From Clostridia bacterium (GTDB lineage: Bacteria; Bacillota; Clostridia; Oscillospirales; CAG-272): a DNA stretch of 54,664 nt. How positions within the stretch are numbered: the first letter of the stretch is position 1; the number at the start of each line of letters is the position of its first letter. Under the pieces are notes generated by a model. It did not search any database. It saw nothing but the letters and a program-made list of their open reading frames with translations, and had not been told where the DNA came from. The position numbers and the translations under genes are program-made. The stretch lies in NCBI GenBank assembly GCA_017547655.1, contig JAFYPF010000036.1, forward strand, positions 1 to 54,664, in the 5' to 3' direction. This document shows positions 49,557-54,664 of this stretch, one piece after another.

Positions 49557-51758
49557 TTATTCCATAGACGAGCCGACGGCGGGAACTTTTATTTTTTTGC
49601 AGCTCTTGGCGGCGGGGTATTTTTCTTCAAAGTCGCGTACGGCGTTAACTATTCTTTGCTTGGGTTTCAGTTTAAACAGTGCCGTACCCTGTGAAGAACG
49701 TGTCGTCTTTTCGGTAATAAGCTTCGAGTTAATAACAATAGCCTTATTATTATCGGTAATCATAAGAAGCTCAAACGGCTGTTCTTCATAGAACACACCC
49801 ACAATGGGAGAAGCGGACGAATATGCGCCCGTAAGCTTCTTTCTGAACGATTTTGTTTCGTATGCTTTAACGGGAACCTTTACGCCCTTGCCGTTTTCGA
49901 AAATAAATATAAACTTGTCTTCGTCTTTATATTCGTTGAGAACCTTCATAAAGACAACCTTCTCGCCCTCGTCAAAGCCGAGCTTGGCGGGGATATATTC
50001 GCCGAGAGAAGATGCCTTGTCGCATTCAAAGTCTTTAACTCTTGCTCTGTACATCTGCGCTTTATCGGAGAAGAAAATAAGCTCGTCGGTATTAGTTGCA
50101 GACTCTTCCGTTCTTATTTCGTCGCCGTCTTTAAGTTTTTGTTCATCGTTACCGCGGAGAGAGACAAGTGTAATCTTTTTGAAGTATCCGTCTCTTGTAA
50201 GAATGAGCTTAACGTTATAGTTTTCAACGTATTCTTCTTCCTTATATTCGGAAACGTCGTAGTCGTCAATAAGCTGTGTTTTTCTCGGTTGACCAAATTT
50301 TTCTTTAATCTCCTTAAGCTGCTTTGCAATAACCGCCTTAACCTTTGAATCGTTTTCAATTGTATCCTTAAGCTCTGCAATTTCTTTTTGCAAGGACTCA
50401 ATTTCTTTAACCCTGTTTATGATATATTCAAGGTTGAGGTTACGTAGCTTGATGTCGGCGATATAGTTTGCCTGTATTTCGTCAATATCAAAGCCCGACA
50501 TAAGGTTGGGAATAACGTCTTTTTCGTTCTTTGTTTCTCTGATTATCTGAATCGCCTTGTCAATATCAAGAATAATTTTACCGAGACCGAGAAGCAGGTG
50601 AAGCTTTTCGCTCTTTCTGTCGTGTTCATACTGGAGTTCACGCTTAACGCAACCCATTCTGAACTTTATCCACTCGGTAAGGATTTCGGTTACGCCCATT
50701 TGGCGGGGAATCATATCGACAAGCACGTTGAAGTTACAGCTAAAGTTATCTTCAAGAGGAGTAAGCTTGTAAAGCTTTGTCATAAGCTTGTCGGGATCTG
50801 TTCCTCTTCTGAGGTCAATAGTAAGCTTAAAGCCGTGGAGGTCAATTTCATCTCTGAAATCGGTTACTTCCTTGAGTTTGCCCTCTTTTACGAGGTCGGT
50901 CATACGCTTCATAATAGCTTCTATTGAGGTCGAGTAGGGAATTTCTATAACGTCGATACAGTTAGCCTCTTTGTCGTACGTATATCTTGCGCGGAGCTTA
51001 ACGCTGCCTACACCCGTTTCGAAAATCTCTTTCATTTGTTCTCTGTTATATATAAGAGAAGCGCCGCACGGGAAGTCGGGAGCTCTGACAATGTCGAGCA
51101 TCTTTTCAATATCCGTCTTGGGGTTTTTCAAAAGCTGAATGGTACCGTCGCATATTTCATTTAAGTTAAATGAGCAGATTGAACTTGCCATACCGACCGC
51201 AACGCCCATATTTGGGGATACGAGAACGTTGGGGAATGCCGTAGGAAGCAAGGTCGGCTCGGTCATAGAGTTGTCGTAGTTGGGAACAAACTCAACCGCA
51301 TTTTTATCAATACCCCTAAAAATCTCCGAGCATATAGAGTCAAGCTTTGCTTCGGTGTAACGCGCCGCCGCATAAGCCATATCACGGCTGTAGTGCTTGC
51401 CGAAAGAACCCTTTGAGTCAACGAACGGGTGGAGAAGAGCCTCGTTACCCTTGGTGAGTCTTACCATAGTTTCGTATATGGAAGCATCGCCGTGGGGGTT
51501 AAGCTTCATCGTCTGACCGACGATGTTTGCGCTCTTTGTTCGCGCGCCTGTCATAAGCCCCATTTTATACATAGTATAAAGCAACTTGCGGTGTGACGGT
51601 TTAAAACCGTCAATTTCGGGAATAGCTCTCGAAATAATAACGCTCATCGCATAGGGCATATAGTTCTTTTCAATTGTTTCCGTTATGGGTTGAATAACCG
51701 GTATCGCTTCCGGGAGCTCTTCTTCGATTAGTGATGCGCTCTTTTTCTTTCTCGCCAT
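49557..51758 (-). CDS. Type IIA DNA topoisomerase subunit A (ParC/GyrA-like)
   Basis: A 733-residue DNA-cleaving subunit. The winged-helix start is EKNYMPYAMSVIISRAIPEI, the quinolone-binding region includes NPHGDASIYETMVRL, and the active tyrosine is in AAARYTEAKL. The tower and coiled-coil are followed from residue ~500 by a beta-pinwheel (VKLILTRDGYFKKITLVSL). No typical gyrase-box (QRRGGRG-like) is seen, which favours topoisomerase IV ParC over GyrA, although length and context do not settle it. The partner B subunit gene is not adjacent. Seven bases after the TsaC gene. Confidence 0.88.
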   Translation of the reverse strand: MARKKKSASLIEEELPEAIPVIQPITETIEKNYMPYAMSVIISRAIPEIDGFKPSHRKLLYTMYKMGLMTGARTKSANIVGQTMKLNPHGDASIYETMVRLTKGNEALLHPFVDSKGSFGKHYSRDMAYAAARYTEAKLDSICSEIFRGIDKNAVEFVPNYDNSMTEPTLLPTAFPNVLVSPNMGVAVGMASSICSFNLNEICDGTIQLLKNPKTDIEKMLDIVRAPDFPCGASLIYNREQMKEIFETGVGSVKLRARYTYDKEANCIDVIEIPYSTSIEAIMKRMTDLVKEGKLKEVTDFRDEIDLHGFKLTIDLRRGTDPDKLMTKLYKLTPLEDNFSCNFNVLVDMIPRQMGVTEILTEWIKFRMGCVKRELQYEHDRKSEKLHLLLGLGKIILDIDKAIQIIRETKNEKDVIPNLMSGFDIDEIQANYIADIKLRNLNLEYIINRVKEIESLQKEIAELKDTIENDSKVKAVIAKQLKEIKEKFGQPRKTQLIDDYDVSEYKEEEYVENYNVKLILTRDGYFKKITLVSLRGNDEQKLKDGDEIRTEESATNTDELIFFSDKAQMYRARVKDFECDKASSLGEYIPAKLGFDEGEKVVFMKVLNEYKDEDKFIFIFENGKGVKVPVKAYETKSFRKKLTGAYSSASPIVGVFYEEQPFELLMITDNNKAIVINSKLITEKTTRSSQGTALFKLKPKQRIVNAVRDFEEKYPAAKSCKKIKVPAVGSSME

Positions 51759-51764
51759 ATTTAT

Positions 51765-52799
51765 TTACTCCTGTGTTTTATTTGCTTTAATAATAGTGAA
51801 GCCTGCCGCGCGTATAAGTCTGTTATAAACGGCAAGTCCGACGCCCTTGTCGGAGGGGAGACGGGCGTATATTTTGTCGACCGGCATAGAGTCAAATCTT
51901 CGAAGCATATCAAAAAGCTCGTGCGCTTGTTTTTGCTCGTCGAAATGACCGCCGAAAGTTAAAAGGTTATTAGCCGAAAGGTGTTTTGCGTCCTCGTCAA
52001 AGCAGAGAATACCGCAGTTTTCATTCTGTTGCTTTTCTTTAAAAAATTCGATAGTCTCTTCGTCTCCTCCGTCAACAAGAAAAACGGGGGAAGAGGGAGC
52101 ATAGTGTCTGTATTTCATGCCCGGACTTGCGGGGTTTGCTGTCGTGCATTGGTTTTTAACCGCTTCGTTTATAGTGATATCGGGGATTACTTTTGCAAGG
52201 TCCTCGTATGTAATAAGGCCAGGGCGAAGTATCTCGGCGCTGTTGCCTTTTAATATAATAACTGTCGATTCAACCCCGACGTCGCATTTTCCGCCGTCAA
52301 TAATAGCGTCAACTCTTCCGTTCATATCCTCTACAACGTGCTTGAATGAGGTTGGGCTCGGTTTACCCGAGAGGTTGGCAGAGGGGGCGGCAATGGGACA
52401 GCCCGAAAGCTCAATAAGCTTGTGCGCAATCTCGTTTGACGGAACACGTATAGCGACCGTATCAAGACCGCACGTAACCTCATAGGGGATTATGTCTTTT
52501 TTTGGAAGTATAACAGTCAAAGGCCCCGGCATAAAGCGTTTCGCAAGCTTGTAAAAGTTTTCGCTTGTGTATGCATATAGTTCCGCATCTTCGGGGGTTG
52601 CAAGGTGGACGATAAGAGGGTTGTCCATAGGTCTGCCCTTGGCTTTGTATACGTTTGTAACGGCGTTTTTGTCAAGTGCATTCGCCCCAAGACCGTACAC
52701 GGTTTCGGTGGGCATAACCACAAGACCGCCGTTTGATATTATATCTGCCGCCTTGGCTATGTTGGCTTCGGTGGGGGAGGTAATTAAAAGTGTTTGCAT
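51765..52799 (-). CDS. Threonylcarbamoyl-AMP synthase (Sua5/YwlC type)
   Basis: A 344-residue enzyme that makes threonylcarbamoyl-AMP from threonine, bicarbonate and ATP for the t6A modification of ANN-decoding tRNAs. The YrdC domain (residues ~1-200) has GGLVVMPTETVYGLGANALD, KGRPMDNPLIVHL and PSANLSGKPSPT. The rest is the Sua5 extension with a linker (YRHYAPSSPVFLVDGG) found in longer members. It lies between prfA and the topoisomerase gene. Confidence 0.94.
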   Translation of the reverse strand: MQTLLITSPTEANIAKAADIISNGGLVVMPTETVYGLGANALDKNAVTNVYKAKGRPMDNPLIVHLATPEDAELYAYTSENFYKLAKRFMPGPLTVILPKKDIIPYEVTCGLDTVAIRVPSNEIAHKLIELSGCPIAAPSANLSGKPSPTSFKHVVEDMNGRVDAIIDGGKCDVGVESTVIILKGNSAEILRPGLITYEDLAKVIPDITINEAVKNQCTTANPASPGMKYRHYAPSSPVFLVDGGDEETIEFFKEKQQNENCGILCFDEDAKHLSANNLLTFGGHFDEQKQAHELFDMLRRFDSMPVDKIYARLPSDKGVGLAVYNRLIRAAGFTIIKANKTQE

Positions 52800-52814
52800 T
52801 TTTTCACCTTAATG

Positions 52815-53879
52815 TTAAGAGTTTTTAAGTCTTTCTGCCGTATCGGCGGTGATAAGTGCGTCTATCATTTCTCCGATATTTCCGTTCAAAAAGTTTTCGA
52901 TAGAGAAAATAGACATACCGATTCTGTGGTCGGTAACTCGTCCTTGAGGATAGTTGTAGGTGCGTATCTTTTCGCTTCTGTCGCCCGTACCTACCATACT
53001 CTTTCTTGCGGAGGCAATTTTTTCGTTCTGCTCCGTTTGTTTCATATCGAATAGCTTTGTGCGGAGAAGCTTTAAAGCCTTATCTTTGTTTTTGAACTGC
53101 GAACGCTCTTCCTGACATTCGATAACGATACCCGTAGGTAAATGCGTAAGTCTCACCGCAGATTCGGTTTTGTTTATATGTTGACCGCCCGCGCCGCTGC
53201 TCTTGCACGATTCGATTTTGAGGTCGGCGGGGTTAATTTCGATTTCAACTTCTTCGGCTTCGGGAAGAACGGCTACCGTAACGGTAGACGTGTGTATTCT
53301 GCCCGACGTTTCCGTTTCGGGTACACGCTGTACACGGTGTACGCCGCTTTCGAATTTAAGCTTGCTGTATGCGCCCTCGCCCTCGACCATAAACGAGATT
53401 TCTCTGAATCCTCCGAGCCCCGTTTCGTTCGAGCTGATAACCTCGGATTTGTATCCCGAGCTTTCGGCATACATAGAATACATACGGTAGAGAACACCTG
53501 CAAAAAGCGCCGCTTCTTCACCGCCCGCACCCGCGCGTATTTCGACTATAACGTTTTTATCGTCGTCGGGATCACGTGGCAGAAGAAGGATTTTGAGCTC
53601 GTCGACGCATTTTTGCATATCGAGCTTGCCTTGTTTGTATTCTTCTTCGCAAAGAGCTTTAAAATCGGGATCAAGCTGTTCTTTCATCATTTCTTCGCTT
53701 TCGAGAACGGCAGACTCCGCTTTTTTGTATTCACGGAACTTTTCGACTATAGGTGTAAGCGTTTTGTGCTCACGCATAAGCTTCTTATATTCTTCTTGGT
53801 TAGATACCGTTTCGGGCTTTTCAAGCTCGGAAAGTATATTTTCGTATTTTTCTTCAATTTGTTGCAGTTTTGCTATCAT
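52815..53879 (-). CDS. prfA: Peptide chain release factor 1
   Basis: A 354-residue factor releasing proteins at UAA and UAG. The GGQ loop that enters the peptidyl transferase centre is SSGAGGQHINKTESAVRL at residues ~230. The codon-recognition domain contains HRVQRVPETETSGRIHTST. Full length, with no frameshift site of the RF2 type. It follows coaE by six bases. Confidence 0.97.
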   Translation of the reverse strand: MIAKLQQIEEKYENILSELEKPETVSNQEEYKKLMREHKTLTPIVEKFREYKKAESAVLESEEMMKEQLDPDFKALCEEEYKQGKLDMQKCVDELKILLLPRDPDDDKNVIVEIRAGAGGEEAALFAGVLYRMYSMYAESSGYKSEVISSNETGLGGFREISFMVEGEGAYSKLKFESGVHRVQRVPETETSGRIHTSTVTVAVLPEAEEVEIEINPADLKIESCKSSGAGGQHINKTESAVRLTHLPTGIVIECQEERSQFKNKDKALKLLRTKLFDMKQTEQNEKIASARKSMVGTGDRSEKIRTYNYPQGRVTDHRIGMSIFSIENFLNGNIGEMIDALITADTAERLKNS

Positions 53880-53885
53880 TGTATA

Positions 53886-54494
53886 TTACTCCATATTGCT
53901 TGATGAAAAGAGTTGGTTGTATATTTTCTTAACTTGCTCCGCAACTTCCTCGAGTGAGCCGTTGTTTTGTATAACGAAATTCGATTTTTCGGTGTAGAAT
54001 TCATCGTTCCATTGTTTGCTCAAACGAAGCTCAATAGCTTCAAGCGGAATGTTGTCGCGTATAAGCAGTCTTTCAATGCGTTTTTCTCGGGGGGCTGTAA
54101 CGGAAATGATTACGTCACATTCTTTGTCGAATGAGCTTTCGAAAAGGAGAGGAGCATCAACTATAGCGGCTATATGTCCCTCGGCTCGCTGTGTGTTCAG
54201 CCACGCGCGTGCTTCGTTTAATATATAATAATGAGTGGTCTTGTTCAGAAATGCGTGTTTGTCTTTGTCTGCAAAAGCGATAGATGCAAGTTGCTTTCTG
54301 TTAAGAGTGCCGTCGTCGTTGAGAATAACGTTGCCGAAATATGTAACAAGCTCGTTGAGACAGGGTTTGCCTTTATCGCAGACCTGACGAGCGGTTTGGT
54401 CGGTGTCGATAGAATTGATATTGTATTTTAAAAACTCTCGGCAGACACAGCCTTTTCCGACGCCGCTTCCGCCCGTTAGTCCAATGATTACCAT
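53886..54494 (-). CDS. coaE: Dephospho-CoA kinase
   Basis: A 202-residue P-loop kinase carrying out the last step of coenzyme A synthesis. The P-loop is GLTGGSGVGKGCVC at residues ~5-18. The conserved SIDTDQTARQV and VDAPLLFESSFDKECD segments and the lid ERLLIRD are present. It is first in the operon coaE-prfA-tsaC-topoisomerase. Confidence 0.95.
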   Translation of the reverse strand: MVIIGLTGGSGVGKGCVCREFLKYNINSIDTDQTARQVCDKGKPCLNELVTYFGNVILNDDGTLNRKQLASIAFADKDKHAFLNKTTHYYILNEARAWLNTQRAEGHIAAIVDAPLLFESSFDKECDVIISVTAPREKRIERLLIRDNIPLEAIELRLSKQWNDEFYTEKSNFVIQNNGSLEEVAEQVKKIYNQLFSSSNME

Positions 54495-54526
54495 AAGATT
54501 ACTCCAAAAAATAGCATTATTATAAT

Positions 54527-54555
54527 ATTATACATAATATTTTGAAATAATACAA
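54527..54555 (-). promoter_or_regulatory. Promoter of the coaE operon
   Basis: On the minus strand, TTGTAT (54555-54550) and TATAAT (54532-54527) with 17 bp spacing. The remaining bases to 54664 are AT-rich and contain no feature I can identify. Confidence 0.65.
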
Positions 54556-54664
54556 GTGCTAATTTCAAAAAAATCTACACGCAATTGACAATGTGTAGCA
54601 AAAAAGGCGGAAAACAGGCGTGATTTTGGATAAAAAAACGAAAAGAAAAAAAGTTTAAAAAAAA

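Overview
The window looks like a chromosomal segment of an anaerobic Gram-positive member of the Clostridia, probably an uncultured gut Oscillospirales-like lineage. The evidence is a Firmicutes-type S10-spc-alpha ribosomal superoperon with zinc-ribbon forms of S14 and S4, an oxygen-sensitive class III ribonucleotide reductase, the sporulation genes spmA/spmB with an AbrB/SpoVT-like regulator, AGGAGG-type ribosome binding sites, TTGACA-17-TATAAT promoters, and several short palindromic intergenic repeats. The genus cannot be fixed from the sequence. There is no CRISPR array, transposase, prophage or rRNA operon.

Layout. 1-5300: a repeat-rich left edge, an acetyltransferase whose C-terminus is encoded by a repeat, a NYN-domain nuclease divergent from polA, and a DUF559 endonuclease-like gene set between two nearly identical 157-base repeats. 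5363-8200: nrdD-nrdG on the minus strand behind a promoter carrying a pair of NrdR boxes. 8301-9905: the AbrB-like regulator, divergent from spmAB. 9994-26036: one long plus-strand ribosomal superoperon from rpsJ to rplQ with secY, adk, map, infA, rpmJ and rpoA embedded, a structured S10 leader in front and a strong terminator behind. 26074-30660: htpG, a divergent prephenate-dehydratase-like protein and a phosphohexomutase. 39914-30768 (minus): an operon uppP-ftsK-tmk-DJ-1-MTHFS-CPBP-mltG-U32 of envelope, division and nucleotide functions. 39950-42059: two half-length TauE-like membrane proteins, then the autoregulated rplJ-rplL pair with an L10 leader, then tRNA-Ser(GGA). 42060-42632: a non-coding region with a five-copy 12-bp array of near-DnaA boxes, an 18-unit pentamer array and an inverted repeat. 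42633-54555: a zinc-ribbon membrane protein, an FAD dehydrogenase, murI, a LysR regulator, an ornithine-cyclodeaminase-family/DUF89 gene pair, a 45-residue membrane protein, and the operon coaE-prfA-tsaC-type IIA topoisomerase A subunit.

How the genes work together. Most of the window is housekeeping: ribosome assembly and its autogenous control (S10 and L10 leaders), protein export, dNTP supply, cell-wall lipid carrier recycling and division. The less ordinary parts are the repeat-flanked DUF559 gene, the tandem arrays near tRNA-Ser, the unexplained structured 280-base interval between map and infA where a KOW-domain gene usually sits in related genomes, the split TauE pair, the PheA-like paralogue that has lost its TRF arginine, and the LysR-associated cyclodeaminase/DUF89 unit. 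No wholly new multi-gene system is evident. The best candidates for something undescribed are the 42.3-kb arrays and the DUF559 cassette.
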